A DNA stretch of 64,000 bases from JAHBTB01 sp964451255. Its GTDB lineage: Bacteria; Armatimonadota; Fimbriimonadia; Fimbriimonadales; Fimbriimonadaceae. The DNA lies in assembly GCA_964451255.1 (NCBI GenBank), contig CAYVHL010000001.1, forward strand, positions 806,001-870,000, in the 5' to 3' direction. This document shows, piece after piece, positions 52,542 through 61,602 of the stretch; positions within the stretch are counted from its first letter, which is position 1; the number at the start of each line of letters is the position of its first letter. Made by a program: the position numbers and the translations under genes. A model generated the notes under the pieces. The model worked only from the letters and a program-made list of their open reading frames with translations. It was not told the origin of the DNA and ran no database searches.

Positions 52542-52976
52542 TTGGCGGCCCTCAACATCACCGACATAAAGGGCGTCCTGCCCCACCGGTTCCCTATGCT
52601 CTTGGTCGACCGTGTGCTGGAGGTCGAGCCCGGCGTAAAGGCCCGCGGGTTGAAGAACGTGACCGCGAACGAGGCCTTTTTCGAAGGCCACTATCCGACC
52701 ATGCCGATCATGCCCGGTGTCCTCATTGTTGAGTTCATGGCCCAGTCTGGAGCCGTGATCCTCCTGATGGACGAAAAGTACAGGGGCATGTACCCGATGA
52801 TCGGCGCGATTGACGACGTGCGGTTTAGAAGGCCGGTTGTACCTGGCGACCAGTTGATCTCAAACGTCGAACTCCTATGGATACGCGGCACGATCGGCCG
52901 CATCAGATGCAGCGCGTCGGTGGACGGGGAACTGGCCGCCAGCATGGAGATGACATTCAAACTCTTGCCGCAATGA
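52542..52976 (+). CDS. fabZ: (3R)-hydroxyacyl-ACP dehydratase
   Basis: Dehydrates beta-hydroxyacyl-ACP in fatty-acid elongation. The 144-aa hot-dog protein has LPHRFPMLLVDRV, the catalytic His in FEGHYPTMPIMPGVLIVEFMAQ, and a Glu in the same helix. It starts at TTG 52542. lpxA follows by ATGA overlap, the classic association that shares the hydroxyacyl-ACP pool between fatty acids and lipid A. Confidence 0.95.
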   Translation: MAALNITDIKGVLPHRFPMLLVDRVLEVEPGVKARGLKNVTANEAFFEGHYPTMPIMPGVLIVEFMAQSGAVILLMDEKYRGMYPMIGAIDDVRFRRPVVPGDQLISNVELLWIRGTIGRIRCSASVDGELAASMEMTFKLLPQ

Positions 52977-53770
52977 ACAAGCCGCCCGAGGTGCACCCTT
53001 CGGCTGTGGTCGAGAAAGGCGCCGAACTTGGTTCAGGCGTCGTGATCGGGCCTTTTTGCCACATCGAGCAGGGGGTCGTGCTGGGAGACGGGTGCGTCCT
53101 TGAGTCGCATGTGGTGGTAAAAGGACGCTCCACCCTCGGCAAGAACAACAAGGTCGCCCAAGGCGCGGTCATCGGCGGCGACCCCCAAGACCGCAAGTAC
53201 CACGGGGAAGAGACGTTCCTCAAGATCGGTGACGACAACGTCATCCGCGAGTACGTCACCATCCACCGGGCGTCGGGCGAGGGACTGTCGACCGTTGTAG
53301 GCGACCGCTGTTATTTCATGGCCTTCGTCCACCTGGGCCACAACGTACTCGTCGGAAGCGACGTGACGGTGGCCAACAACGTCGGGCTCAGCGGCCACGT
53401 GACCGTCGAAGACATGGTCACGATCGGCGGCATGACCGGCGTCCACCAATGGGTGCGGATCGGCCGCCTCGCGATGGTGGGCGGTATGAGCCGGATCGTC
53501 CGTGACGCTCCTCCCTTCATGATCACAGAAGGGATGGAGCAGACCGTCCACGACATCAACGCGGTCGGATTGCGGCGGGTCGGGATCACCCAAGAATCAC
53601 GGCTGGCCCTGCATAAGGCTGGCAAATTGCTCTTCAAGTCGCAACTCGGACTCACCCATGCCTTGGAGATCGTCCGCCGGGAGGTGAAGATCACGCCGGA
53701 AGTCCAAGTCCTCATCGATTTCCAAGAGAGGCTGTTCTTCGGCAAGAACGGCCGTGGCGACCAGCGCTAG
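52973..53770 (+). CDS. lpxA: UDP-N-acetylglucosamine acyltransferase
   Basis: First step of lipid A synthesis: transfers a 3-hydroxyacyl chain from ACP to UDP-GlcNAc. The 265-aa protein is a left-handed beta-helix built from hexapeptide repeats, with the catalytic His in VHLGHNVLVGSDV and the VHQWVRIGRLAMVGGMS motif, followed by a helical C-terminus. ATG 52973 overlaps the fabZ stop; the longer opening reads through fabZ in another frame. It indicates an outer membrane with lipopolysaccharide or lipid A. Confidence 0.95.
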   Translation: MNKPPEVHPSAVVEKGAELGSGVVIGPFCHIEQGVVLGDGCVLESHVVVKGRSTLGKNNKVAQGAVIGGDPQDRKYHGEETFLKIGDDNVIREYVTIHRASGEGLSTVVGDRCYFMAFVHLGHNVLVGSDVTVANNVGLSGHVTVEDMVTIGGMTGVHQWVRIGRLAMVGGMSRIVRDAPPFMITEGMEQTVHDINAVGLRRVGITQESRLALHKAGKLLFKSQLGLTHALEIVRREVKITPEVQVLIDFQERLFFGKNGRGDQR

Positions 53771-53771
53771 G

Positions 53772-54842
53772 ATGCGCGTCTTCTTTTCTGCAGGCGAAGC
53801 GAGCGGTGACACCTATGCTGCGGCGTTGGTCGTCCACTTAGAGTCCCTTGCTCCCGGCACCGTGTTTGAAGGGGTCGGCGGAAAGAGGCTGGCAAAGACG
53901 GGCGCACGACTGGTCGCTGACTCGTCCGACTGGGGCGCTATCGGCGTGCTGATGGCCGCCACGGTCTTCTTCCGGGTCAGGCAAGGTTTCTTGGCGGCTC
54001 GCAGACAGTTGGCCCAAGGTGAGCCTGGCCTCTTTGTTCCCATCGACTTCGGGTTCTTCAACATCAGGTTGGCGCGCGAAGCCAAGCGCATGGGATGGCA
54101 TGTCGCCTACTTCGCCCCGCCGGGCAGCTGGCGGCGAGACCGACAAGGCAAAGACTTGGCACGGGTGACCGATCTGGTCGTCACCCAGTTCCCTTGGAGC
54201 CAGGAGATTCTCGCCCGCCAAGGTTGTGTCGCATATTGGTTCGGACACCCGCTCAAAGAACTGGTCGGCCCACTGGCTTCAGGTCAAAAGCGGTTCGGCG
54301 TCGCTGTCCTTCCCGGCTCACGTAAGCACGAGATCACGGCCAACCTCCCCCTTGCCAAGGAGGCGTTGGCAGGATTAGGAGGGCCGGTCACGATCGGCGT
54401 GGCGCCGACTGTGGACAGAGATTGGGTCCGAAAGATGTGGCCCGAGGCAGTCCTGGTCGATTCGGCGGCCGCCGCGCTCTCGTCCGCCGCCGCCGCCGTC
54501 GTCTGTAGCGGCACCGCCACCCTGGAAGCCGCACTATGCCACTGCCCGTGTGTCGTTGTCTACCGTGGCAACAAGCTTATGGAACTGGAAGCCCGGATTC
54601 GTCGGCCGAGTGAAGCGTTTTATAGCCTGCCGAACATCGTGCTCCAGAAGCCAGCCTTACCCGAGCTCTACTTGTGGCAAGCGACGCCTGACGCCGTCCG
54701 GCGAGCATTGGAGCCTCTGCTCACCGAATCTCCCGAACGTCGCGCCCAAGAGGACTACTTTGCGGCAATGGATGAGATCCTTGGCCCAAGCGACGCCTTG
54801 ACCGCGACCGCACGCCTGCTCGTCGAAAGATTCGGCGCCTAG
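53772..54842 (+). CDS. lpxB: Lipid-A-disaccharide synthase
   Basis: GT19 glycosyltransferase that joins UDP-diacylglucosamine and lipid X. The 356-aa protein starts at ATG 53772 with RVFFSAGEASGDTYAAAL, the family hallmark; FEGVGGKRLA and the C-terminal CSGTATLEAALCHCPCVVVYR donor-binding region follow. It is about 20 residues shorter than E. coli LpxB. It begins directly after lpxA (TAG then one base). lpxC and lpxD are not in this window. Confidence 0.93.
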   Translation: MRVFFSAGEASGDTYAAALVVHLESLAPGTVFEGVGGKRLAKTGARLVADSSDWGAIGVLMAATVFFRVRQGFLAARRQLAQGEPGLFVPIDFGFFNIRLAREAKRMGWHVAYFAPPGSWRRDRQGKDLARVTDLVVTQFPWSQEILARQGCVAYWFGHPLKELVGPLASGQKRFGVAVLPGSRKHEITANLPLAKEALAGLGGPVTIGVAPTVDRDWVRKMWPEAVLVDSAAAALSSAAAAVVCSGTATLEAALCHCPCVVVYRGNKLMELEARIRRPSEAFYSLPNIVLQKPALPELYLWQATPDAVRRALEPLLTESPERRAQEDYFAAMDEILGPSDALTATARLLVERFGA

Positions 54843-54972
54843 ACTGGGACCTCGGGAACCGTTTCTGTCTCATCGCTGTTGCAGTTGACGAGCGAAGCCA
54901 AGGCGAGATCCGAAAGACTCTCCAAACGGATTTAGCGTAGAACACGACACAAGAAGAGCGAAGCAAGAGACT
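54843..54972. other. Non-coding stretch before a strong terminator
   Basis: 130 bases after lpxB with no open frame. A TTGACG (54885-54890) could be a -35 element but no good -10 follows at the right spacing. It may be the lpxB 3' untranslated region or a small RNA ending at the terminator. Confidence 0.3.
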
Positions 54973-55009
54973 GACCGGGCCAAGGACACTATGGCCCGGT
55001 TCTTTTTTT
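54973..55009 (+). terminator. Intrinsic terminator after lpxB
   Basis: A 9-bp perfect stem ACCGGGCCA/TGGCCCGGT (54974-54982 with 54992-55000), a 9-base loop, and a TCTTTTTTT tail. It closes the sigma-dedA-fabZ-lpxA-lpxB run. Confidence 0.92.
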
Positions 55010-55031
55010 GCGCGACAGTCAGAATCTTTCA

Positions 55032-55586
55032 ATGGTCAAGGGCTATGAAGGCAGACAAGTGCGGCTTGTCCCGCTAGAACATGAGCGGCACTTTGAGAAT
55101 TGCTACCGGTGGATCAACGACCCCGAAGTCTGTGAGAACCTGATCATCGACGGCCCAATGTCACGCGGCGCCGAAGAGGATTGGTTCCGCAATGCGAGCA
55201 CCAATATCTCCGGAACCGACTTCGTCTTCGCCATTGAGACACTGGACGGCGTCCACCTGGGAATCTCCGGCGTCCATGGCGTCGATTTCCGACACGGCAG
55301 AGCCAACACGGGCTCCTATATCGCCGAAATCGAGAACCGTGGCAAGGGGTACGGGACCGACGCGGCGCGGGTCCGGGCCAGGTTCTGTTTCGACATCTTG
55401 GGACTTCGGTTGCTGACCAGCGGCTACTTGGGACACAACGAGGCGTCGGAGCGGATGCAGGCGAAGTCGGGTTATGTCGAACATGGCCGATTGCCAGCCG
55501 CGTACTGGAAGAACGGCAGGTTCGTCGACTCGGTGATGACCCACTTGTCCCGAGAAAGGTACTTGGCCCTCCGCGATCAGTGGTAG
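55032..55586 (+). CDS. GNAT family N-acetyltransferase (RimJ/RimL-like)
   Basis: A 184-aa acetyltransferase starting at ATG 55032, after the terminator. Family features: VRLVPLEHERHFENCYRWIND at the N-terminus, the acetyl-CoA loop NRGKGYGTDAAR, and LTSGYLGHNEASERMQAKSGYV near the C-terminus. It may modify protein N-termini, amino sugars or small molecules. uvrC begins 13 bases later. Confidence 0.88.
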   Translation: MVKGYEGRQVRLVPLEHERHFENCYRWINDPEVCENLIIDGPMSRGAEEDWFRNASTNISGTDFVFAIETLDGVHLGISGVHGVDFRHGRANTGSYIAEIENRGKGYGTDAARVRARFCFDILGLRLLTSGYLGHNEASERMQAKSGYVEHGRLPAAYWKNGRFVDSVMTHLSRERYLALRDQW

Positions 55587-55599
55587 CTTTACGTCTACC

Positions 55600-57504
55600 G
55601 TGCCGACGCGCGCGCCCCGGTCCAACTCCCTGAACGAACACGTGGTGGAACAGCTCAAGTCTGTTCCGACCAGCCCAGGCTGCTACATCTACCACGATGA
55701 GGACGACGCCGTCCTTTACGTCGGCAAGGCGGTGAACCTCCGGTCGCGGGTCCGCTCCTATTTCCGGGCCAGCGCGATCCTCGGCGATCGGATCAGCCGC
55801 ATGGTCAAGAAGATCCGGCGGATCGAGACGTTCGTCGTCGACAGCGAGTTGGAGGCGTTGGTGCTGGAATGCAACCTCATCAAGCAGCACCGGCCACCCT
55901 ACAACGTCCGACTGCGCGACGACAAGAGCTACCCATTCATTGTCGTGACCAAGGAGGCGTTCCCACGCGTGCTGTTCACGCGTAACCCGCGAAAGGGCTA
56001 TGGGAAGACCTTCGGGCCCTACACCTCGGCGTACGCGGTGCGGGAGACACTCCAGTTACTCCACAAGACTTTTCCTCTGATCCCTTGCGGCAAGAGTTGG
56101 TCAGGCAAGGCTGAGCAGCGCCCCTGTCTCTATTATCACCTGGGCCAGTGCCTCGCCCCATGCGCCGGGTTGGCAGACCGCGAAGAGTATGGCGTCGTCT
56201 TGAACCAAGTCCAACGTTTCCTGGAAGGAAAGGAAGAGGGGGTCATCACCGAATTGAGGGCACAGATGGTGCAGGCATCCGAGGAGCTGGACTTTGAGAA
56301 GGCGGCCTTCTTGCGCGACCGTATCGGTTCGTTGGAAAGCGTGTTGGAACGCCAAAAAGTCCTCAGCGACGACCAGGGAGACCGGGACGTCGTCGCCGTT
56401 GTCAAGGACGAGCGCGGCGCGGCCATCCAGATGCTCTACATCCGTGGCGGCAAGTTGATCGGCCAACAACAGTACATGCTGGACGGCAGCAAGGAGGCCG
56501 CGCCCACCGAGGCCGTCCAAGAGTTTGTCAAGCAGTACTACTCTTCTGCTCCAGAGATCCCGCGTGAGATCCTACTGCCGGTTGAGATCGCCGAGAAGGG
56601 GATCGTGCAGACCTGGCTCCGCCAGCGCAAAGGCAGCGCGGTGAGCATCGAGGTGCCGCAAGGCGGCGAAGGCATGCGGCTCGTCGACCTCGCGGCCCAA
56701 AACGCGGAGCAGGCGTTGAAGACCTTCGCCCTGGAGATGGAGCAGAAGGAGGCTTGGGCCGAGCAAGCGGTGGAGCAACTCTCCGAAGCGCTGGACCTCC
56801 CCACCCCTGCGATACGGATCGAGGGATACGACATCTCGAACATCCAGGGGACGGCGCCGGTCGGGTCGATGGTGGTGGTGGAGAACGGAGAGGCGGCGAA
56901 GGCGGAGTACCGACGGTTCAAGATCCGCTACCACCCGGAGAGCCCTGATGACTTCGCCATGATGAACGAGGTCCTCACTCGAAGGCTGCGGAACTACCTG
57001 GACGGCGACGAGAAGTTCTCCAAGCTCCCCGACCTCATCATGATCGACGGCGGCAAGGGCCAACTTGGCGCGGCACTCAAGGCGCGGGACGCCCTCGGCA
57101 TGACGGTGCCGATGGTCGGACTGGCCAAGCGCCACGAGGTCGTCTATGTGCCAGTCGACGCCCCGCACCTGGTGGACGAGACGGCGCTCGCCGACAAATA
57201 CACCTTCCGGGAGGTTGTGCTTCCGTTGACCTCTCCGGGGCTGATGCTCCTTCGCCGGCTCAGGGACGAGGCGCACCGGTTCGCGATCACCTTCCACCGA
57301 AAGGTCCGGGACAAGCGGTTCCACGGGTCGTTGTTGGACGAGATCCCCGGTGTGGGGCCGAAACGACGGCGGCTCTTGTTGCGTAACTTCGGTTCCATCG
57401 AAGGCATTCGGAGGGCGTCGGCGGACGAGATCGCCGCCGTGCCGACCATGACGTCAAGGTTGGCCGAGGAGATTCTGGAGTTCCTTCGGGGCGAGGACAC
57501 CTAG
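55600..57504 (+). CDS. uvrC: Excinuclease ABC subunit C
   Basis: Makes the dual incisions in nucleotide excision repair with UvrAB. The 634-aa protein has the GIY-YIG domain (GCYIYHDEDDAVLYVGKAVNLRSRVRSYF in two halves at residues 27-55), a UvrB-interacting UVR helix (QASEELDFEKAAFLRDRI), the RNase H-like nuclease domain with EGYDISNIQG and IDGGKGQLGAA, and a C-terminal helix-hairpin-helix pair (DEIPGVGPKRRRLLL). GTG 55600 is the start. Confidence 0.96.
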   Translation: MPTRAPRSNSLNEHVVEQLKSVPTSPGCYIYHDEDDAVLYVGKAVNLRSRVRSYFRASAILGDRISRMVKKIRRIETFVVDSELEALVLECNLIKQHRPPYNVRLRDDKSYPFIVVTKEAFPRVLFTRNPRKGYGKTFGPYTSAYAVRETLQLLHKTFPLIPCGKSWSGKAEQRPCLYYHLGQCLAPCAGLADREEYGVVLNQVQRFLEGKEEGVITELRAQMVQASEELDFEKAAFLRDRIGSLESVLERQKVLSDDQGDRDVVAVVKDERGAAIQMLYIRGGKLIGQQQYMLDGSKEAAPTEAVQEFVKQYYSSAPEIPREILLPVEIAEKGIVQTWLRQRKGSAVSIEVPQGGEGMRLVDLAAQNAEQALKTFALEMEQKEAWAEQAVEQLSEALDLPTPAIRIEGYDISNIQGTAPVGSMVVVENGEAAKAEYRRFKIRYHPESPDDFAMMNEVLTRRLRNYLDGDEKFSKLPDLIMIDGGKGQLGAALKARDALGMTVPMVGLAKRHEVVYVPVDAPHLVDETALADKYTFREVVLPLTSPGLMLLRRLRDEAHRFAITFHRKVRDKRFHGSLLDEIPGVGPKRRRLLLRNFGSIEGIRRASADEIAAVPTMTSRLAEEILEFLRGEDT

Positions 57505-57532
57505 CCCAGCTGTTCCTAGCTTCATTGGCGGG

Positions 57533-57703
57533 TCAAAACGTCGCTGTCTCGGCTGGCTCGCTGCTGTAGATGAAGGCGCAAATGGAGCCGGGGACCCACC
57601 CAAGCAAAGTGAGAAGGAGGGTGAGGGCGAAGGCCTTCGGCCCTTTGTCTACGACCGCCAAGGGCGGGCACACGACACTCAGGACGACTCGGTACCAGGC
57701 CAC
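57533..57703 (-). CDS. Small Pmp3/YqaE-type membrane protein
   Basis: A 56-aa protein encoded on the minus strand between uvrC and ileS. GTG 57703 is the only start before an in-frame stop upstream. The product has two hydrophobic helices joined by a short basic turn: VVLSVVCPPLAVVDKG, then TLLLTLLGWVPGSICAFIY. The CPPLAVxxKG and LTLLGWxPG motifs match the Pmp3/YqaE/UPF0057 family of small stress-related membrane proteins. The tail is short and polar. Confidence 0.8.
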   Translation of the reverse strand: MAWYRVVLSVVCPPLAVVDKGPKAFALTLLLTLLGWVPGSICAFIYSSEPAETATF

Positions 57704-57773
57704 TGCTACGTTGTACCCCTGCCGCGAGGACGGCGGCTAGCTCAGGGTCCGCTGGCGACTGCGGGCAGCCCAG

Positions 57774-57779
57774 TACAAT
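57774..57779 (+). promoter_or_regulatory. Candidate -10 box of ileS-lspA
   Basis: TACAAT ends 11 bases before the ileS ATG, giving a leader of only a few bases. Confidence 0.4.
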
Positions 57780-57790
57780 CCCATTCTTCC

Positions 57791-60571
57791 ATGGACTTCA
57801 AAGCCACCCTGAACTTGCCCGACCCAAGTTCGGCTATCCCGATGAAGGCCGACTTGGCCAAGCGCGAGCCCGATATGCAGGCTTGCTGGGACGAAATGGG
57901 GCTATACCGTTCGATTATCTCCGCGCGCCGAGAGGCGGGCGCGCCGCCGTTCGTTCTTCACGACGGCCCTCCCTACACCAACGGGCCGATCCACCTTGGC
58001 ACCTCGCTCAACAAAATCCTCAAGGACTTTGTCGTCAAGAGCCAGTCGCTGATGGGCAGGCGTGCGCCCTATGTCCCCGGATACGACAACCACGGCCTGC
58101 CGATCGAGCAGGCGGTCATGAAGTCGTTCAACGAGAAGAAGATCACACCTACCACCGTTGAACTGCGCCGAGCGTGCCGCCAGCACGCCGAACACTACAT
58201 CGGAGTCCAAACGGATCAGTTCAAGCGGCTCGGCGTCTTCGGCCTGTGGGACAAGCCGTACACGTCGATGGCCTACAAGTACGAGGCGGAGATCATCCGG
58301 GTCTTCAAACGGATCGTAGAGGGTGGCTACGTTTATCGTGGCCTCAGGCCGGTGCTGTGGTCGCCGACTTCACAAACGGCCCTTGCCGACACGGAGATCG
58401 TCTACAAAGACCACGTCTCGGTATCGATTTACGTCAAGTTTCCTTTGTCCTCCGACCCGGACGGGGTGTTTGACGGCTTGCCGAACCTGAGCACGGTCAT
58501 CTGGACGACCACCCCCTGGACGATCCCCGCCAACCTGGCCGTCGCTTTCCATCCTTCGTTGGACTACGTCGTCGTGCGATCGGGCGACCAGCACCTTGTG
58601 ATGGCCGAAGCATTGTACAAACACGCATTTGACAAGGTCGGCCTCAAAATCGACCAAGTGGTCAAAACCATACCGGGTTCCGCCATCGAGGGAGCACGAT
58701 TCAAGCACCCGGTCTTCGATCGGCATTCCGTGGCGGTGCTGGCCGACTATGTGACGACCGAAGACGGCACCGGGGTCGTCCACACCGCACCAGGTCACGG
58801 CCGCGAAGACTTCATGACCGGACAGAAATACGGTTTGCCCGTCCTGTGCCCGGTGGATGGGAGAGGCGTCCTGACCGACGAGGCCGGTGAGTTCTCCGGC
58901 GTCTATTACGCAAAGTGCGACACTGTCGTGGTCGAACGCCTGCGAGAACTGGGCATGTTGCTCTTGGCCGAAGAGTATTCCCACAGCTACCCGCACGCCG
59001 AGAGGGACGACCAGCCTGTCATCTTCCGGGCTACCGAACAGTGGTTCATCGGCATCGACCATCCGTTCCACCTGGAACCCTCCATCACTCTACGGCAGAA
59101 GATGCTCGAGGAGGTCGATAGAACCAAGTGGTTCCCGCGTTCGGGATACGACCGATTCCGTGGCATGATCGCAGGACGGCCAGACTGGTGCATCTCGCGA
59201 CAAAGGCCGTGGGGTGTCGGGATCCCGGTCTTCTATGGCGCCGGTACAGGTGAGCCCGTCCTCGACCCCGAGGCGATCGAAGCGGTCGCGGCCCTTGTCG
59301 AACGGGAAGGCTCGGACGCGTGGTATGAACGTCAGCCCGCTGATATCTTACCAAAAGGTTATAAACATCCTTCGACCGGCGAAACGGACTTTACGAAGGA
59401 GGTGGACGTCTTCGATGTCTGGTTCGACTCTGGTTGCACGGCGCTTTGTGTCTTCCGAGGCGCCGTCGACTCTGAGTGGAAGGAGGACCTCCCGGTCGAT
59501 ATCTATCTGGAAGGCTCGGACCAACACCGGGGATGGTTCAACGTCTCGATGATCCTCGCGACGGCGACCGAGGGCTTCGCGCCCTATCGGCACGTCGTCA
59601 CCCACGGTTTCGTCACCGACGAACACGGCCGGAAACAGTCAAAACGCCTTGGCAACGTCATCGATCCGGTGCAAGTGTGCTCCACGAGTGGAGCGGACGT
59701 GCTCCGCTACTGGGTGGCCAGCATAGACTACGAGACGGACATGCCGTGCTCGGAAGCCATACTCAAGGCGGTCGGCGACGAGTACCGTGCCATACGAAAC
59801 TACTTGCGGTTCCTTCAGATGAACCTTTCGGACTTTGAGCCCGGTTCAAAGACACGACTCGATGGAATTGACCAGTGGATCGTCGGCAAAACCCACCAAC
59901 TGGCGGAAACGGTTCTGACGCACTATCAGCAATATGAGTTCAACCGGGCCTTGTCGGCGTTCCATAACTTCTGCGTCAACACCCTCAGCAAGTTCTATTT
60001 GGACGCGATCAAAGACACCATGTACTGCGACGCCGTGGGCTCACCGTCGCGACGTGCCGCACAGACCGCCTGTCACGAGGTGCTCTCCGTCCTCGTCACA
60101 TTGATCTCACCGATCCTGTGCCACACAGCAGACGAAGTCTATGCGCTGATGAAACATTCGCGACAGAAGCCCAGCGTCTTTCACGAAGTGTTAGAGCCCA
60201 GAATTCCGGAAGGGTTCGCAGAACTTGACCAACAGGTGCAGGCGCTCCTCGAATTGAGAGCCGAGACGTTTGTTGCCTTTGACAAGTGGCGCGAGGACAT
60301 GGAGACGAAAGACAGCCAGGACGTCGGCGTGGTCGTCACTGCGCAGGCGGACACCGTCGCCAAGATAGCAGCCCTGGGAGCAGACTTGCCGAACCTCTTC
60401 AAAATGGCCTCAGTCGACCTGCGTGTCGGTGAGCCAGGCACGGTGTTTCAAGTCAGCCAATTTGACAAGTGCCAGAGGTCGCGCCTCCGCAGGTCCGACG
60501 TCGAGGTGGTCGAATACCAGGGTGAGCAGGTGCCGCTCACCAAGCGGGACCGCCAGGTGCTGGGCTTGTGA
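57791..60571 (+). CDS. ileS: Isoleucyl-tRNA synthetase
   Basis: Charges tRNA-Ile. The 926-aa class I enzyme has the HIGH-type motif GPIHLGTSLNKILKD (about residue 69), the CP1 editing domain (VIWTTTPWTIPANLAV; GTGVVHTAPGHG), WCISRQRPWGVGIPVF, and an anticodon-binding helical domain. The KMSKS loop reads KQSKRLGN, with Gln and Arg in place of Met and Ser. The C-terminal zinc finger usual in bacterial IleS is degenerate: only one cysteine remains (FDKCQRSRLRRSDV). lspA follows by GTGA overlap. Confidence 0.95.
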   Translation: MDFKATLNLPDPSSAIPMKADLAKREPDMQACWDEMGLYRSIISARREAGAPPFVLHDGPPYTNGPIHLGTSLNKILKDFVVKSQSLMGRRAPYVPGYDNHGLPIEQAVMKSFNEKKITPTTVELRRACRQHAEHYIGVQTDQFKRLGVFGLWDKPYTSMAYKYEAEIIRVFKRIVEGGYVYRGLRPVLWSPTSQTALADTEIVYKDHVSVSIYVKFPLSSDPDGVFDGLPNLSTVIWTTTPWTIPANLAVAFHPSLDYVVVRSGDQHLVMAEALYKHAFDKVGLKIDQVVKTIPGSAIEGARFKHPVFDRHSVAVLADYVTTEDGTGVVHTAPGHGREDFMTGQKYGLPVLCPVDGRGVLTDEAGEFSGVYYAKCDTVVVERLRELGMLLLAEEYSHSYPHAERDDQPVIFRATEQWFIGIDHPFHLEPSITLRQKMLEEVDRTKWFPRSGYDRFRGMIAGRPDWCISRQRPWGVGIPVFYGAGTGEPVLDPEAIEAVAALVEREGSDAWYERQPADILPKGYKHPSTGETDFTKEVDVFDVWFDSGCTALCVFRGAVDSEWKEDLPVDIYLEGSDQHRGWFNVSMILATATEGFAPYRHVVTHGFVTDEHGRKQSKRLGNVIDPVQVCSTSGADVLRYWVASIDYETDMPCSEAILKAVGDEYRAIRNYLRFLQMNLSDFEPGSKTRLDGIDQWIVGKTHQLAETVLTHYQQYEFNRALSAFHNFCVNTLSKFYLDAIKDTMYCDAVGSPSRRAAQTACHEVLSVLVTLISPILCHTADEVYALMKHSRQKPSVFHEVLEPRIPEGFAELDQQVQALLELRAETFVAFDKWREDMETKDSQDVGVVVTAQADTVAKIAALGADLPNLFKMASVDLRVGEPGTVFQVSQFDKCQRSRLRRSDVEVVEYQGEQVPLTKRDRQVLGL

Positions 60572-61107
60572 ACAAGCGACACACGACACTCGTGCTCACG
60601 AGCACAGTCGGATTGATCGTCATCGACCAATTGGTGAAGCACCTGGCGAGGACCGCGGCTGATAATACGATTGGCAGAACGATCGCCGCTCTCTGGCCGG
60701 GGGTCTTTGAGCTTAAGTTGGTCTTCAACAAGGGGATCGCGTTCGGCATGCTCCAAGGCCACGGGGTGTGGTTGGCCCCGGTGGCCGTCATCATCGGGCT
60801 CGGTGCGCTCGCTTACACGATCGCCAAACCGGACGAGTCAAGGGTGAGCCATGTGACGATGGTGTGTTTGGCCGCAGGGGCGCTGGGCAATCTCATCGAC
60901 CGGAGCGTGTTCGGGCAGGTCACCGACATGTTTTGGATCAGGTTGATCGACTTCCCCGTGTTCAATCTGGCAGACGTGATGATCACGGTCGCAGGATTCT
61001 TGCTCGCATTTGGTGCTCTGCAGGAGTTCTGGGGTAAGAAGTCCTCGGCTCGCAACGAAGACAAATCCGAAGCAGTAACGACTAACCAAGGACAGGAACC
61101 ATCATGA
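60568..61107 (+). CDS. lspA: Lipoprotein signal peptidase (signal peptidase II)
   Basis: Cleaves signal peptides of prolipoproteins at the lipobox. The 179-aa membrane protein has DQLVKHLAR in the first helix, VFNKGIAFGML, and the two catalytic aspartates in GNLIDRSVFGQVTDMF and FPVFNLADV. The GTG start overlaps the ileS stop. The C-terminal 25 residues are polar. Several lipoproteins in this window (36768, 48043) are potential substrates. Confidence 0.95.
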   Translation: MNKRHTTLVLTSTVGLIVIDQLVKHLARTAADNTIGRTIAALWPGVFELKLVFNKGIAFGMLQGHGVWLAPVAVIIGLGALAYTIAKPDESRVSHVTMVCLAAGALGNLIDRSVFGQVTDMFWIRLIDFPVFNLADVMITVAGFLLAFGALQEFWGKKSSARNEDKSEAVTTNQGQEPS

Positions 61108-61475
61108 GACCTCTACGCGCACTTGGGCCGCTGATCGTCGTCGGTGGCGTCGTGGCCGTGGCCACACTCCTCAAAAAGGGCAAACCGCTGATCGAAATGC
61201 TCGAGGAAAAAATCAAGGACTTCGGCCGGGACGTCGCCGAGAAGACCGCTGAGGAAAAACCGGCCGCAAAGGCGGAAGCGGAACCTGCAGCCAAGGAAGA
61301 AAAGGTGGAGGCCGCCGCAAAGTCATCGAAGACCAGCGGGGCGACCGCAACCAAGCCGACGAAATCCAAGAAGGCGCCCACCAAGACCGCGAACCGGAAA
61401 CCGAAGTCTGCCGAGAAAAAGCCGAAGACGACGAGCGGGCGACGCCGACCCGCCTCGAACGTAGAGACAGGATGA
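61104..61475 (+). CDS. Small membrane-anchored Lys/Ala-rich protein
   Basis: A 123-aa protein with one N-terminal hydrophobic helix (LGPLIVVGGVVAVATLL), then a highly charged Lys/Ala/Glu/Thr-rich tail (residues 40-123) that resembles histone H1-type or low-complexity linkers. It starts by ATGA overlap with lspA, so is cotranslated with it. The basic tail might bind nucleic acid or anionic polymers. No family is recognised. Confidence 0.6.
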   Translation: MRPLRALGPLIVVGGVVAVATLLKKGKPLIEMLEEKIKDFGRDVAEKTAEEKPAAKAEAEPAAKEEKVEAAAKSSKTSGATATKPTKSKKAPTKTANRKPKSAEKKPKTTSGRRRPASNVETG

Positions 61476-61500
61476 CCCTGTCCGACCGACAAGACAGATT

Positions 61501-61531
61501 CCCGGCGAGCGTCACAATGCCGCCGGGTTTT
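61501..61531 (+). terminator. Intrinsic terminator after the ileS-lspA operon
   Basis: CCCGGCG (61501-61507) pairs perfectly with CGCCGGG (61521-61527), followed by TTTTAT. It ends the ileS-lspA-61104 transcript before ahcY. Confidence 0.8.
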
Positions 61532-61602
61532 ATCATGCTTGGGGGCGGGCCGATCCTAAAGCTATCGCCGCGCTTGTGCGACACTCAGCGCGAGACACGA
61601 CG

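Noticed and set aside
52877..52972. Longer N-terminus of LpxA
   Set aside because: The extra codons lie inside fabZ in another frame; ATG 52973 overlaps the fabZ stop and begins the family-typical sequence.
61476..61602. SAM or SAH riboswitch before ahcY
   Set aside because: The only clear structure is the intrinsic terminator of the preceding operon; conserved riboswitch cores were not found.
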